A stretch of 32,748 bases of DNA from Citromicrobium sp. (GCA_003248395.1 QFNA01000059.1:1-32748); one strand, 5' to 3'. Counted from the first letter of the stretch, positions 22,786 to 32,368 are shown. Program-made: numbers and translations. Notes: a model not told the origin generated them from the letters alone.

Positions 22786-24306
22786 ATGCAGGAAATTATC
22801 GACGAACTTCGCAGTGCGTTACACACCATCTGGAACAGGCGGTGGATCGCGCTTGCCGTGGCCTGGATCATCAGCATCCTGGGGTGGATCTTCGTCGCGC
22901 TGATCCCGAACAGCTACGAAAGCAAGGCGCGTATTTATGTCGAGCTCGACGACGTGCTTTCGCAACAGCTGGAGATTGCCGGGGACGGTGAGCAGGCGGT
23001 CCAGCGCGTCCGCCAGACGCTGACGAGCGCAGTCAATCTGGAAAAGGTGGTCCGGTCTACGCAACTCGGCGACAGCGTCAGCACCGACATCGAAATGCAG
23101 AGCGCCGTCGAGAGCCTGACCGAGAACGTCACGGTCCGTTCGGAAGAGGACAATCTGTTCGAAATCACCGGCAGCATCGGCAAGTCCAATTTGAGCGATG
23201 CGGAAAATGCCCGCCTGGCGCAAGACGTCGTCCAGCAGATGATCGACCTGTTCCGCGACCAGAACATTGCCGGAAATCGCGGAGACGTGGCCCAGACGCT
23301 GGTGTTTCTCGATCAGCAGCTGGAAGAGCGCAAGCGCGAGCTCGAGGCAGCCGAGCAGCGGCGGCTTGCGTTTGAATCGCAAAATCCCGAACTGATCGGC
23401 GGGACGGGCGCACTCGGCACACGCCTGACGGCGCTTCGCACGGAAATGCGCGGTGTCGATGCCGACATCGCGGCAGCGCAAAGTGCGCTTGCGGCAGTGA
23501 ATGGCCAGCTTGCCTCGACACCACGATCGATTGCGGTCGCGGGCGAAGCGGGCGGCACGCGCGGCGCCTTGGCGCAAGCAGAAACGCAGTTGACCGCCAT
23601 GCGGGCGCGTGGATTGACCGAAAGTCACCCAGACGTTCAGGCGCAGAAACGACAGATCGAAGGGTTGCGACGTCAAGCCGCAAGCGAACCGAGCGGGGCG
23701 GGCAGTGCGCCTAATCCGGCCTATACGTCCCTGCAGTCGATCCAGGGCGAGCGACAAGCGAACGTTCAGGCGCTCCATGCGCGCAAGGCGGCGTTGCAGT
23801 CCGACATTTCCAACCTGATGGCCGCGCAGAGCAGCGAACCGGCAGTGGCTGCCGAAGCCAGCAGGATCAGCCGCGATTACGAAGTGCTCAAGGAACGCTA
23901 TGACGAGCTGCTCACGGACCGCGAGGAGATGCGGCTGCGAGGCGAGGTGGAAACCGAGCGCAGCGCCTTCCAGTTCGAAGTCATTGACCCGCCGACCATG
24001 CCGGTGGCCCCGAGCGCACCGAACCGGCCGCTGCTGTTGGTTGGCGTCATGCTGGCGGGACTGCTGATCGGCGCAGGCGTGGCGTTCGCCATGGGCCAGC
24101 TGAAATCGAGCTTCAACACGGCAGAGCGACTGGAGCGGGCAATCGATTTACCGGTGATCGGGACGATATCGCGCGCAAGGACGGTCGAGGCCGAACGTCT
24201 GCAAAAGCAGCGGACGAGGCAATTTGCGATGGGACTGGGTGGATTGGCGGGATTATGCGCCCTGCTGCTCATCGTGTCGCTCGTGCAGGTCGGATCGGTG
24301 GTGTAA
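22786..24306 (+). CDS. XrtA system polysaccharide chain-length determinant (Wzz/PCP type)
   Basis: A 506-residue inner-membrane protein (TIGR03007 type). Membrane segments lie at about 19-43 (WIALAVAWIISILGWIFVAL), about 408-432 (LLLVGVMLAGLLIGAGVAFA) and about 478-505 (GLAGLCALLLIVSLVQVGS). Between the first two is a long periplasmic coiled coil with Wzz-like ends (YESKARIYVELDDVLSQQLE and FQFEVIDPPTMPVAPSAPNR). It would set chain length and act with the tyrosine kinase encoded next. The start ATG lies 9 bp past the export gene stop and has no clear Shine-Dalgarno. The kinase is a separate protein, not fused. Confidence 0.93.
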   Translation: MQEIIDELRSALHTIWNRRWIALAVAWIISILGWIFVALIPNSYESKARIYVELDDVLSQQLEIAGDGEQAVQRVRQTLTSAVNLEKVVRSTQLGDSVSTDIEMQSAVESLTENVTVRSEEDNLFEITGSIGKSNLSDAENARLAQDVVQQMIDLFRDQNIAGNRGDVAQTLVFLDQQLEERKRELEAAEQRRLAFESQNPELIGGTGALGTRLTALRTEMRGVDADIAAAQSALAAVNGQLASTPRSIAVAGEAGGTRGALAQAETQLTAMRARGLTESHPDVQAQKRQIEGLRRQAASEPSGAGSAPNPAYTSLQSIQGERQANVQALHARKAALQSDISNLMAAQSSEPAVAAEASRISRDYEVLKERYDELLTDREEMRLRGEVETERSAFQFEVIDPPTMPVAPSAPNRPLLLVGVMLAGLLIGAGVAFAMGQLKSSFNTAERLERAIDLPVIGTISRARTVEAERLQKQRTRQFAMGLGGLAGLCALLLIVSLVQVGSVV

Positions 24307-24311
24307 GGACA

Positions 24312-25346
24312 ATGGCCATGAACGACCACGACCCCAAACGCTCGCCGGCCAGCCTGCATACGACGTCACGGACAGCGTCCGAACGGCGAGGATCGCTGTT
24401 CGAGCGTGCCGGAAATGCTTTCGGCTTCGATAGCCTGAAGCCACCGGAGGTCCCGCCGCTGCTCGATGACGACCATAGCAGGCGCATCCCGAAAAAGCGT
24501 GTCCCTACAACCAAGCCGATCGCACGTGCAGACGGTTACGCTCAAAAGTCTGAACTGGCGGGGCTGACCAAGCGCGATGTCCAGAAGACGCCGGTAACAG
24601 GTGTGACGCTTGGCGGCGAGAAGCATGCCATCGTTCGGTCGTTGCTGCGGGAACAGGGCTTGATCGATCCGGAAGGGGGTGCATCGCGCCTTCTCGAAGA
24701 ATTTCGGATCGTGAAGCGTCAAGTGCTCGCCACGGCCAGGGCGTCGGGTGATCCGCTCGCCCGGCGGGTGCTTATCTCCTCGCCCCATCAAAGCGAAGGC
24801 AAGACCTTCTGCGCGCTTAACCTTGCCATCGCGCTTGCAGCCGAGCGCGATAGCGAGATTCTGCTGATCGATGCCGATTTCGGCAAACCGTCCGTTCTCG
24901 CGCGCCTCGGGCTCGAGGCGAAAACCGGCTTCATGGACGTACTGGCCAATCCCGAACTCTCCGTCGAGGACGCGGTGATGGGGACGGACATCTCTGGCCT
25001 ATGGGTTCTGGATGCCGGCACGCGGACGGGCAGCGACAGCGAATATCTCGCGAGCGACCGAACGAAAGAGGTGCTCGCCCGATTGACCCAGGATGCACCG
25101 AACAGGATTATCGTGTTCGACAGTCCGCCTGCGCTGGCCGCGACACCTGCCGCCGAGCTGGCCAAGCATGTTGGCCAGGCGCTCCTTGTCGCGCGTGCCG
25201 ACCAGACGGGCAAGGCCGCGATCGAAGACGCTCTCGACCTGCTTGCCGCATGCGGGGACATTCGGCTGTTGCTGAACGATGCGACTTTCAGCCCGAGCGG
25301 CCGCCGCTTCGGCAGCTATTACGGTTACGGAGAGGGCGATACGTGA
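24312..25346 (+). CDS. XrtA-associated BY-type tyrosine autokinase
   Basis: A 344-residue cytosolic P-loop kinase (TIGR03018 type). After a charged, flexible N-terminus comes LISSPHQSEGKTFCALNLAI (Walker A, variant), EILLIDADFGKPSVLARLGL (Walker A') and NRIIVFDSPPALAATPAAEL (Walker B). The C-terminus GSYYGYGEGDT provides the tyrosine cluster for autophosphorylation. It should control polysaccharide polymerisation with the chain-length determinant. ATG at 24312 follows AAGGA; a second ATG is at 24318. It overlaps the next gene by GTGA. The usual GEGK glycine pattern reads QSEGKT, still P-loop competent. Confidence 0.92.
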   Translation: MAMNDHDPKRSPASLHTTSRTASERRGSLFERAGNAFGFDSLKPPEVPPLLDDDHSRRIPKKRVPTTKPIARADGYAQKSELAGLTKRDVQKTPVTGVTLGGEKHAIVRSLLREQGLIDPEGGASRLLEEFRIVKRQVLATARASGDPLARRVLISSPHQSEGKTFCALNLAIALAAERDSEILLIDADFGKPSVLARLGLEAKTGFMDVLANPELSVEDAVMGTDISGLWVLDAGTRTGSDSEYLASDRTKEVLARLTQDAPNRIIVFDSPPALAATPAAELAKHVGQALLVARADQTGKAAIEDALDLLAACGDIRLLLNDATFSPSGRRFGSYYGYGEGDT

Positions 25347-27001
25347 CGCGGGCAGGCCATCTCTTCGCGATCCTGTCCCTTGCATCGGCGGGTCCGCTGA
25401 TGGCACAGGCTGGTCCTGCACCGTCGGCGCAGGTGGAGTCTCGCGAGGAAAGCGACGGCGAACGCGATCAGCGACGGACGCGCATCGATCCCTATATCGA
25501 GGCGTCGCAGATATTCACGCAGCAGTTCGAACCAGTCGACGATTTCGTCACCTACACGCAGATTGCTGCCGGAGTGGACGCCAGCATCAATGGTCGCCGC
25601 AGCGGCGCGACCGTTGCAGTCCGGTACGAGCGCAATTTTGCGTGGGAAGACAATGCCAACAGCAACGATCGCATCAGCGGCATCGCCCGCGGATATTACG
25701 AGATCGTGCCGCGCAAGTTGCAGATCGAGGCCGGCGCACTGGCCAGCCGGTCGAATTACGATGGCTACGGCAATTCGATTTTCGTGCCCGTGCTGGGCGA
25801 CGATGACCGAACCACGACCACCTATGCATTGTATGCAGGCCCGCGCTACACCGACCGGATCGGCGACGTGCAGGTCGATGCCAATTATCAGATCGGATAC
25901 ACCAGGGTAGAGGAGCCGGATTCACGCTTCGTCGACGACCGCATCTACGATCTGTTCGACGAGAGCATTTCGCATTCCGCCAATGTCCGCGCGGCCACGT
26001 CTCCCGGCGACCCTCTGCCCGTGGGTCTCGGGGTCGGTGCCGGGTTCTACCAGGAAGATATCGAAACGCTCGATCAGCGCGTGCGCGATTTTCATGTCCG
26101 CGGCGATGTGACCTATCCCATATCGCGGACGCTCGCTCTGGTCGGCGGCGTCGGTTACGAAGACGTCGAAGTTTCTTCGCGTGATGCCGTTCGCGATGCC
26201 GAGGGCAATCCGGTGATCGACGAAAACGGTCGGTATCTTACAGATCCGCAAAGCCCGCGGCTCATCGCCTATGAAGCGGATGGCCTGATCTGGGACGTGG
26301 GCGTCATCTGGCGCCCCAGCAGCCGGACCGAATTGCAGGCGTCCTTCGGTCGCCGCTACGCCAGCGATACGTTTCGCGGCAATTTTTCGTGGCAACCTTC
26401 GCAGCGCAGCAACGTCAATGTTTCGGTCTATGACCAGTTGCAGGGCTTCGGCGGAAGGTTGACGAACAGTCTGTCGCTGTTGCCGGCGGATTTCAACGTC
26501 ATTCGCGATCCGATTACCGGAGATATCACGGGCTGTACCAGCCTGATCGATGGATCGGATTGTCTCGGCGGCGTTCTGGGTTCGGCGCGGTCCTCGATTT
26601 TCAGGGCTCGGGGCATTAGCGCGAGTTACTTCCGCGAAATCGGCCGGACGCGCGTCGGTATTGGAGGGGGATACGACAACCGCAAGTTCATTGCTGCGCC
26701 TGGCACGATCCTCGAGGCTTCGGACGGATTGACCGACGAAAACTATTACCTCTTCCTGAGCGGGGAAACGCCGTTTTATCGCGGCATGCTCGGCACAAAT
26801 GCCTACGCCAGCTGGTTCAAAAATGGTTCCAGCAATTTGGGCAATTCGTTCTCGCTGGGCAGTTCGGTATCGTACGAGCAGTTGATTTATCGCAACCTTT
26901 CCGCCCGTGCGGCGCTGTCTGCCTATATGATCGACAACGAAATCAGCAATGCCGACCTGCGCGCGATCAGCGCACTGATCGGTCTGCGATACGATTTTTG
27001 A
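25343..27001 (+). CDS. PEP-CTERM system-associated outer-membrane beta-barrel protein
   Basis: A 552-residue TIGR03016-type protein. The GTG at 25343 overlaps the kinase stop (GTGA) and follows GGAGAGGGCG; it gives a signal peptide, TRAGHLFAILSLASAGPLMA, with likely cleavage after AQA. The rest is a chain of alternating amphipathic strands rich in Tyr, Gly, Arg and Asp (for example ATVAVRYERNFAWEDN, YALYAGPRYTDRIG, VDANYQIGYTRVE), ending in LIGLRYDF, whose C-terminal Phe is an outer-membrane insertion signal. It is probably the outer-membrane partner for polysaccharide passage. A longer upstream frame overlaps the kinase and is unlikely. Confidence 0.9.
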   Translation: MTRAGHLFAILSLASAGPLMAQAGPAPSAQVESREESDGERDQRRTRIDPYIEASQIFTQQFEPVDDFVTYTQIAAGVDASINGRRSGATVAVRYERNFAWEDNANSNDRISGIARGYYEIVPRKLQIEAGALASRSNYDGYGNSIFVPVLGDDDRTTTTYALYAGPRYTDRIGDVQVDANYQIGYTRVEEPDSRFVDDRIYDLFDESISHSANVRAATSPGDPLPVGLGVGAGFYQEDIETLDQRVRDFHVRGDVTYPISRTLALVGGVGYEDVEVSSRDAVRDAEGNPVIDENGRYLTDPQSPRLIAYEADGLIWDVGVIWRPSSRTELQASFGRRYASDTFRGNFSWQPSQRSNVNVSVYDQLQGFGGRLTNSLSLLPADFNVIRDPITGDITGCTSLIDGSDCLGGVLGSARSSIFRARGISASYFREIGRTRVGIGGGYDNRKFIAAPGTILEASDGLTDENYYLFLSGETPFYRGMLGTNAYASWFKNGSSNLGNSFSLGSSVSYEQLIYRNLSARAALSAYMIDNEISNADLRAISALIGLRYDF

Positions 27002-27010
27002 CGGAAGCGC

Positions 27011-28195
27011 ATGATGTACGAACAATTCTATGGCCTTACCGAGCGCCCGTTCCAGCTGACGCCTGACCCGGCCTATTATTTCGAGAGCCTGACACACAAG
27101 AAGGCCCTGAGTTATCTCGGCTACGGTCTGAACCAGGGCGAGGGCTTCATCGTCATCACCGGCGAAGTCGGCGCGGGCAAATCCACGCTCGTCGCGCATT
27201 TGAAGCGCAAGCTGGACAATCAGCGCGTGACGGTCGGCGAGGTGGTGACCAGCGCGCTCGATAGCCAGGAAATGGTCCAACTGGTGGCGAGCAGTTTTGG
27301 CTTGGAGACGGCGGGGGCCGACAAGGCCGACACGCTCGGCATGATCGAGGCATTTCTGCACGAGGAAGCGCGAGAAGGGCGCCGGGTCTTGCTGGTGGTC
27401 GACGAGGCGCAGAACCTGTCGATCGGCGCAATTGAAGAATTGCGCATGTTGTCGAACTTCCAGCTCGGCGCGCATCCGTTGCTGCAAACGCTTTTGTTGG
27501 GGCAGCCCGAATTCAAGCGTTTGCTGGCGAATTCGGAAGAACTCGAGCAGCTGCGCCAGCGGGTGATTGCGGCCCATCATCTCGAACCGATGCAGCTCGA
27601 CGAAATCGAGCATTACGTGACCCACAGGCTTGCGCACGCCGGATGGAACGGCACGCCGGGCTTCGATCCGGAACTCTGGGCGCCTCTTCACGCGGCGAGT
27701 GGTGGCATCCCGCGGCGGATCCATCACATCATGAACCGGCTCATGCTGCTGGGATCGATGGAGGAACAGGACGTCCTCGATCCTGCCATGCTGGCGACAG
27801 TAGTCGAGGAAATAGAGCGCGATACCGTCGAAACATCCGCGTCGTCCGAACCCCGCCCAAAGCCGGATCGCGACCTTCCGGCCGGCGATGCGATCGCCAA
27901 GGTGCGCAGCGAAGCCGATGCTGGTACGGATACGGCTCCTTCGGGCAGGCTGAGCGAGAGTCAGTTGTCGCGGTTGCGGGAAGAATTCTCGAAACGCGAT
28001 GCGCAGATCGAGGGCCTCCGTGAAGAGCTTGATGCCCTGATCCGCCAGCGAGGTGACGCCAATGTCGGCGAAGGGTCGAATGGGCAATTCGAACGCCTCG
28101 AAGCGCGTCTGGACGAACAGGAGCGGTCTTTAAGGCAGGTCCTGACGATGATGATCGCCTATTTCGAGAATGCTGACGATCGCGAAGCGGCTTGA
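27011..28195 (+). CDS. XrtA/PEP-CTERM system-associated AAA ATPase
   Basis: A 394-residue ExeA/GspA-like ATPase (TIGR03015 type): MYEQFYGLTERPFQLTPDPA at the N-terminus, Walker A ITGEVGAGKSTLVAHL, Walker B RVLLVVDEAQNLS, sensor-like LQTLLLGQPEFKRLL and an arginine-finger region GIPRRIHHIMNRLM. The last 110 residues are a low-complexity linker followed by a coiled coil (LREEFSKRDAQIEGLREELD, LEARLDEQERSLRQVLTMM). It should power or gate assembly of the export apparatus; the exact role is unknown. Two adjacent ATGs (27011, 27014) are possible starts. The tail is longer than I recall for relatives. Confidence 0.92.
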   Translation: MMYEQFYGLTERPFQLTPDPAYYFESLTHKKALSYLGYGLNQGEGFIVITGEVGAGKSTLVAHLKRKLDNQRVTVGEVVTSALDSQEMVQLVASSFGLETAGADKADTLGMIEAFLHEEAREGRRVLLVVDEAQNLSIGAIEELRMLSNFQLGAHPLLQTLLLGQPEFKRLLANSEELEQLRQRVIAAHHLEPMQLDEIEHYVTHRLAHAGWNGTPGFDPELWAPLHAASGGIPRRIHHIMNRLMLLGSMEEQDVLDPAMLATVVEEIERDTVETSASSEPRPKPDRDLPAGDAIAKVRSEADAGTDTAPSGRLSESQLSRLREEFSKRDAQIEGLREELDALIRQRGDANVGEGSNGQFERLEARLDEQERSLRQVLTMMIAYFENADDREAA

Positions 28196-28216
28196 TCTTG
28201 GTGGGCAGAGGTTGAG

Positions 28217-29089
28217 ATGAGTCAGCCCGCCATCGTCAACGGCATGTCCGTCGATGTAGAAGACTGGTTTCAGGTCGGCGCATTCGAAGGGACAATCAAA
28301 CGGTCCGACTGGGATTCGCTCGAATTGCGCGTAGGCGACAATGTTGCGCGCATTCTAGATCTGTTCGACGATGCCGGGGTGAAAGCGACATTTTTCACGC
28401 TAGGCTGGATTGCAGAACGCAATCGACCCACGATGCGGGCAATTGTCGAGCGCGGTCATGAGCTGGCCAGTCACGGATATGATCACGCACGGGTGTTCAC
28501 CCTGACGCCGGAGCAGTTCTCTGAGGACGTATCGAAGACGCGCGCCATCCTCGAAGATGCTGGCGGTAAAGAGGTCACGGGCTATCGCGCCCCGAGCTTT
28601 TCGATCGACGGCCGCAACAGCTGGGCGCATGCCATCCTCGCCGAGCACGGCTACAGCTATTCTTCCAGTGTAGCCCCAATCGTGCATGACCATTACGGAT
28701 GGCGGGAGGCACCGCGATTTGCCTTCAATCCAGTCATGGGCAGCGACTTGGTGGAAATCCCGGTCACGACAGCGATGCTTGGAAACCGCAGGCTGGCCGC
28801 GGGAGGGGGAGGCTTTTTCCGTGTGCTGCCCTATGCATTTTCGAGATGGGCGATCAGTCAGGTAAATCGCGACGAAGAGAGACCGGCCATATTCTATTTC
28901 CACCCGTGGGAAGTCGATCCCGAACAGCCGCGGGTCGCGAAAGCGCCGGTAAAATCGCGCATCAGGCACTATACGAATTTGTCAAACATGCATGGCAAGA
29001 TCGCGCGGCTGTTGGGCGATTTTTCCTGGGGCCGAATGGATACGCTGGCTGGGTTGGAAAGGGCTAAGGCAACGAATTGGCCATCATGA
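28217..29089 (+). CDS. XrtA system polysaccharide deacetylase
   Basis: A 290-residue NodB-type deacetylase (TIGR03006 type): GMSVDVEDWFQVGAFEG with metal and catalytic Asp (D13, D16), then ATFFTLGWIAER, ERGHELASHGYDHARVFTLT with the two His ligands, TGYRAPSFSIDGRN, and a C-terminal IFYFHPWEVDPEQPR carrying a catalytic-type His (DUF3473-like end). It would remove N-acetyl groups from amino sugars of the exopolysaccharide. No signal peptide is seen, so it may act on the cytosolic precursor, though many relatives lack one too. It is coupled to the next gene by ATGA. Confidence 0.93.
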   Translation: MSQPAIVNGMSVDVEDWFQVGAFEGTIKRSDWDSLELRVGDNVARILDLFDDAGVKATFFTLGWIAERNRPTMRAIVERGHELASHGYDHARVFTLTPEQFSEDVSKTRAILEDAGGKEVTGYRAPSFSIDGRNSWAHAILAEHGYSYSSSVAPIVHDHYGWREAPRFAFNPVMGSDLVEIPVTTAMLGNRRLAAGGGGFFRVLPYAFSRWAISQVNRDEERPAIFYFHPWEVDPEQPRVAKAPVKSRIRHYTNLSNMHGKIARLLGDFSWGRMDTLAGLERAKATNWPS

Positions 29090-30147
29090 GCGATGTAACC
29101 AGTTCAGATCCGGACGTTCGCCTTGCGGACCTGCACGATCCTGACGAGTGTGCACGCCTGGAAACGTTTGTCGATGACTTCGAAGGGCAGGTTTTTCACC
29201 GTCCGGCATGGATCAAGGCTGTCGAAATTGGCTGTGGCCAGTCCGCGCTTGGTCTGGTTTGCCTGAATGGTCAGACGATAACCGGATGGCTCCCGCTATC
29301 GGAAATCCATTCGCCGATCTTCGGGCGCGCCCTCGTCTCAAGTGGTTTCGCCGTTGGTGGCGGGATTCTTGCTCACGAACCTTCGAGCGTAGATCGACTG
29401 TGTATGGCAGCACAAGAGCTTGCGGTGCGGCGTAATGCGCAGTCGATCGAATTACGAAGCGAGATTGCGTCACAAGAGTGGCAAGCAATCGAAGGGAAAC
29501 ACGCGGGTTTCATCGCTGGCCTCGCAACGCATGACGAAGCGCAACTTCTCGCTATTCCGCGCAAGGCGCGCGCCGAGGTGCGCAAGGGATTGAAGAACGC
29601 CTTGCAAGTGACCGTCGGCGCTGAACTCGCCGATCGCGCCGCGCATTACGAATGCTATGCGGAAAGCGTGCATCACCTTGGTACGCCGGTCTTTCCGCGC
29701 AGCCTGTTCGATGCCGTGCTCGACGCGTTCGGTGATGACGCCGATATCCTGACTGTTCGCCACGATGGCGAGCCGGTAGCGAGCGTTCTGTCGCTCTATC
29801 ACCACGGCGCGGTCATGCCCTATTGGGGAGGTGGAAAGCGGGTGGCCCGCGATCTTCGCGCAAACGATGTGATGTATTACGAACTGATGTGTCATGCGCG
29901 TCGCCGGGGCTGCACGCGGTTCGATTTCGGGCGCTCGAAAACCGGCAGCGGGCCCTACGCCTACAAGAAGAACTGGGGCTTCGAACCGAAGCCGCTGGTT
30001 TATCGCACCTGGTCGCCTGCCGGGGTCAAGGCGCGCAATATCGATCCGACCGATGAGGGCAATTCGGCGAAAATCGCGCTGTGGAAGAAGCTGCCGCTGC
30101 CAATCGCAAATGCGTTGGGCCCCTGGATCGCGCGTGGCTTGGGCTGA
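29086..30147 (+). CDS. FemAB family XrtA/PEP-CTERM system-associated protein
   Basis: A 353-residue FemAB-like protein (TIGR03019 type): GQVFHRPAWIKAVEIGCGQS, then AIPRKARAEVRKGLKNALQV, YAESVHHLGTPVFPRSLFDA, and the late core MPYWGGGKRVARDLRANDVM, YELMCHARRRGCTRFDFGRS, KTGSGPYAYKKNWGFEPKPL. FemAB proteins transfer amino acids from aminoacyl-tRNA; here a peptide or acyl transfer to the polysaccharide is presumed. ATG at 29086 overlaps the deacetylase stop; a TTG nine bases earlier is also in frame. It is the second FemAB/GNAT-type gene of the locus, unlike in sequence to the one at 18311. Confidence 0.9.
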   Translation: MSDVTSSDPDVRLADLHDPDECARLETFVDDFEGQVFHRPAWIKAVEIGCGQSALGLVCLNGQTITGWLPLSEIHSPIFGRALVSSGFAVGGGILAHEPSSVDRLCMAAQELAVRRNAQSIELRSEIASQEWQAIEGKHAGFIAGLATHDEAQLLAIPRKARAEVRKGLKNALQVTVGAELADRAAHYECYAESVHHLGTPVFPRSLFDAVLDAFGDDADILTVRHDGEPVASVLSLYHHGAVMPYWGGGKRVARDLRANDVMYYELMCHARRRGCTRFDFGRSKTGSGPYAYKKNWGFEPKPLVYRTWSPAGVKARNIDPTDEGNSAKIALWKKLPLPIANALGPWIARGLG

Positions 30148-30154
30148 CACGGAC

Positions 30155-31369
30155 GTGCAAGACATTCTGTTCCTGGCGCATCGCATGCCGTTTCCCCCCA
30201 ACCGGGGCGACAAGATCCGATCGCATCATTTACTCAAAGGTCTGGCCAGGATCGGAAAGGTCCATGTCGGCACTTTTGCCGAAAACGCGGATGACATGGC
30301 GCAAGAAAGCGTGCTCGAGGGCATCGCCAAATCCTACATCCTCGAAAATCGCCACAAGCCCCTTCCACTAGCCGGACTGGAGGCGATCGTAAGGCGCAAG
30401 CCGGTCAGCCTGACCGCCTTCGACGACAGCACATTGCGCCGCTGGGTGACCGACACGATTGCCGAACATGCCATCGAGACGATTTTCATATTCTCCGGCC
30501 AGATGGGGCAATATGTGCCGCCGGATTTTGATGGACGCATTATTGTCGATCTTTGCGATGTCGATTCGGCGAAATTCGAGGCCTACGCAGTAGACGGGCA
30601 ACGAGCATGGTTGAATCGGCGCGAGGCCAAGTTGCTCTCGGTCGAAGAGCGGCGGCTCGCGCGCCGCGCCGATACGACGCTGCTTATTTCTCGCGAAGAG
30701 GCCGACCTGTTCCGGCGTCGGAGCGGACTGGGTGACAGCGACGGCGTGAAAGTGCTCGCAAACGGCGTCGATGCGGAGCACTTCCATCCATCGAGCACTG
30801 CACCCCATCCTGCACTCGAGCCTGCCATCGCGCATTTCGTGTTCACCGGGCAGATGGATTATGCGCCCAATATCGACGCTGTCGTCCGGTTTGCGAAGTT
30901 TATCTTCCCTGAGGTTCGCCGTCGTATCGATGCAGAATTTCATATCGTCGGCCGGGCACCGAGCGAGGCGGTTGTTGCCTTGGATGGTCTCGACGGGGTT
31001 TCGGTCTGGGGCGAAGTTCCCGACATGCGCCCGTTTTTGCGCGGCGCGACGGCCGTCGTTGCGCCGCTCGAAATTGCGCGCGGCGTGCAGAACAAGGTGC
31101 TCGAGGCCATGGCAATGGCGCGCCCGGTCCTGTTGACACCCGAAGCCGCCACCGGGATCGATGCCGAGAATGGCAAACATTTTCTCATTCGCGAAACCGA
31201 CCGCGATTTCGCCGACACCGCAGTCGAGCTCGCTACACAACGAGGGCTGGGGGACAGTATCGGCGACGCCGCCCGAACCTTCGTCCTGGAATGCATGAGC
31301 TGGGAGAGCGTCTACGCCGAACTTGCCGAGATCGTCGATACTGGCCAAGGTTCGTCCCATGCCAATTGA
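30155..31369 (+). CDS. TIGR03087-type XrtA system glycosyltransferase
   Basis: A 404-residue GT-B glycosyltransferase (GT4-like): DILFLAHRMPFPPNRGDKIR at the N-terminus, IIVDLCDVDSAKFEAYA, RADTTLLISREEADLF, GVKVLANGVDAEHFHP, then the C-terminal donor domain HFVFTGQMDYAPNIDAVVRF, FHIVGRAPSEAVV and APLEIARGVQNKVLEAMAMA with the ExxE-type motif. It adds a sugar to the growing lipid-linked chain on the cytosolic face. The GTG at 30155, 7 bp after the FemAB stop, gives the typical family start; a much longer frame into the FemAB gene is not credible. It overlaps the exosortase by 11 bp. Confidence 0.9.
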   Translation: MQDILFLAHRMPFPPNRGDKIRSHHLLKGLARIGKVHVGTFAENADDMAQESVLEGIAKSYILENRHKPLPLAGLEAIVRRKPVSLTAFDDSTLRRWVTDTIAEHAIETIFIFSGQMGQYVPPDFDGRIIVDLCDVDSAKFEAYAVDGQRAWLNRREAKLLSVEERRLARRADTTLLISREEADLFRRRSGLGDSDGVKVLANGVDAEHFHPSSTAPHPALEPAIAHFVFTGQMDYAPNIDAVVRFAKFIFPEVRRRIDAEFHIVGRAPSEAVVALDGLDGVSVWGEVPDMRPFLRGATAVVAPLEIARGVQNKVLEAMAMARPVLLTPEAATGIDAENGKHFLIRETDRDFADTAVELATQRGLGDSIGDAARTFVLECMSWESVYAELAEIVDTGQGSSHAN

Positions 31370-32357
31370 TCTGGCCTACCCAACTGGGCGACGTCGGGGT
31401 GTCTCCAACTGGAGATCCGCCCTTCTGCGGCTTGCCGCCACGTGGATCGCACTGTTCTCGATCACCTATCCCGAGTGGGGTGAAATGGCCCACCAGTGGT
31501 GGAACATCGATACATACAGTCACATCCTGCTCATCCCGGCGATCATCGCCTGGCTGATCTGGTTGCGCCGGGAAGAGCTCGCCAAGCTGTCACCGCAAAG
31601 CTGGTGGCCCGGATTGATAATCGCCGGAGCGGGCTTGGGTGTATGGCTCGCCGGACGCGCGACAGGCATAAATCTGATTGCGCACGCCGGTACGGTATTG
31701 GCATTCCAGGGCGCGGCAATCACGTTCCTCGGGCTGCGGACCAGCCTCGTCCTCGCATTTCCTCTCTTCTACGCGTGCTTTCTCGTGCCGTTCGGCGATG
31801 AAATCGTTCCGACCTTGCAATCGATTACCGCCTCGCTTGCCACCATGCTGACCCTATGGAGCGGCATCGATGCGGTGACGGACGGCATTTACATCGATAC
31901 CCCCGCCGGTCTGTTTATTGTCGCTGAGGCGTGTTCGGGCGTAAAATTCCTAATCGCCATGGTCGCGTTGGGGGTGATGGTCGCGTACGCCTGTTTCGAA
32001 AGCTGGTCTCGCCGTGCGTGGTTCATGCTGGCATGTCTGGTCGTACCGATCATTGCCAACGGGATCCGGGCATGGGGGACGATCTACATCGCACAATATA
32101 TCGGGGCGGAAGCCGCTGGTGGTTTCGATCATATCGTTTACGGGTGGTTTTTCTTCGGTATCGTGATCGCTTTGGTGCTGGGCATCGCCTGGCGGTGGTT
32201 CGAGCGCGATCCCGAAGATGCCGGCTATAGCGAGGCCCAAGTCGCACAGCTCCCGATCGTTAAGGGATATGAGAACCTGTCGATCGGGTCGAACGTGGCA
32301 TGTGCGATCGGGCTGATCATGGTGATTGGCTGCGGCCTCGCCACGAGTCTGCTTTAG
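31359..32357 (+). CDS. xrtA: exosortase A, without an EpsI domain
   Basis: A 332-residue polytopic inner-membrane protein with eight or more hydrophobic segments. The exosortase triad is present: Cys192 in IVAEACSGVKFL, Arg237 in NGIRAWGTIYIAQYIG and His258 in GGFDHIVYGWFFFG. It would cleave PEP-CTERM tails of exported proteins and attach them to a lipid or polysaccharide. ATG at 31359 has AAGG about 8 bases upstream and overlaps the glycosyltransferase. In many sphingomonads XrtA is fused to, or followed by, EpsI (about 200 residues; from memory). Here the protein ends GCGLATSLL just after one more membrane segment, 11 bp before the next gene, with no epsI in between. Confidence 0.92.
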   Translation: MPIDLAYPTGRRRGVSNWRSALLRLAATWIALFSITYPEWGEMAHQWWNIDTYSHILLIPAIIAWLIWLRREELAKLSPQSWWPGLIIAGAGLGVWLAGRATGINLIAHAGTVLAFQGAAITFLGLRTSLVLAFPLFYACFLVPFGDEIVPTLQSITASLATMLTLWSGIDAVTDGIYIDTPAGLFIVAEACSGVKFLIAMVALGVMVAYACFESWSRRAWFMLACLVVPIIANGIRAWGTIYIAQYIGAEAAGGFDHIVYGWFFFGIVIALVLGIAWRWFERDPEDAGYSEAQVAQLPIVKGYENLSIGSNVACAIGLIMVIGCGLATSLL

Positions 32358-32368
32358 GATACTTCGCC

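Noticed and set aside
25922..28087. 721-codon open frame antisense to the outer-membrane protein and ATPase genes
   Set aside because: No recognisable domain; it mirrors the codon pattern of two well-identified genes on the other strand, a common effect of high GC.
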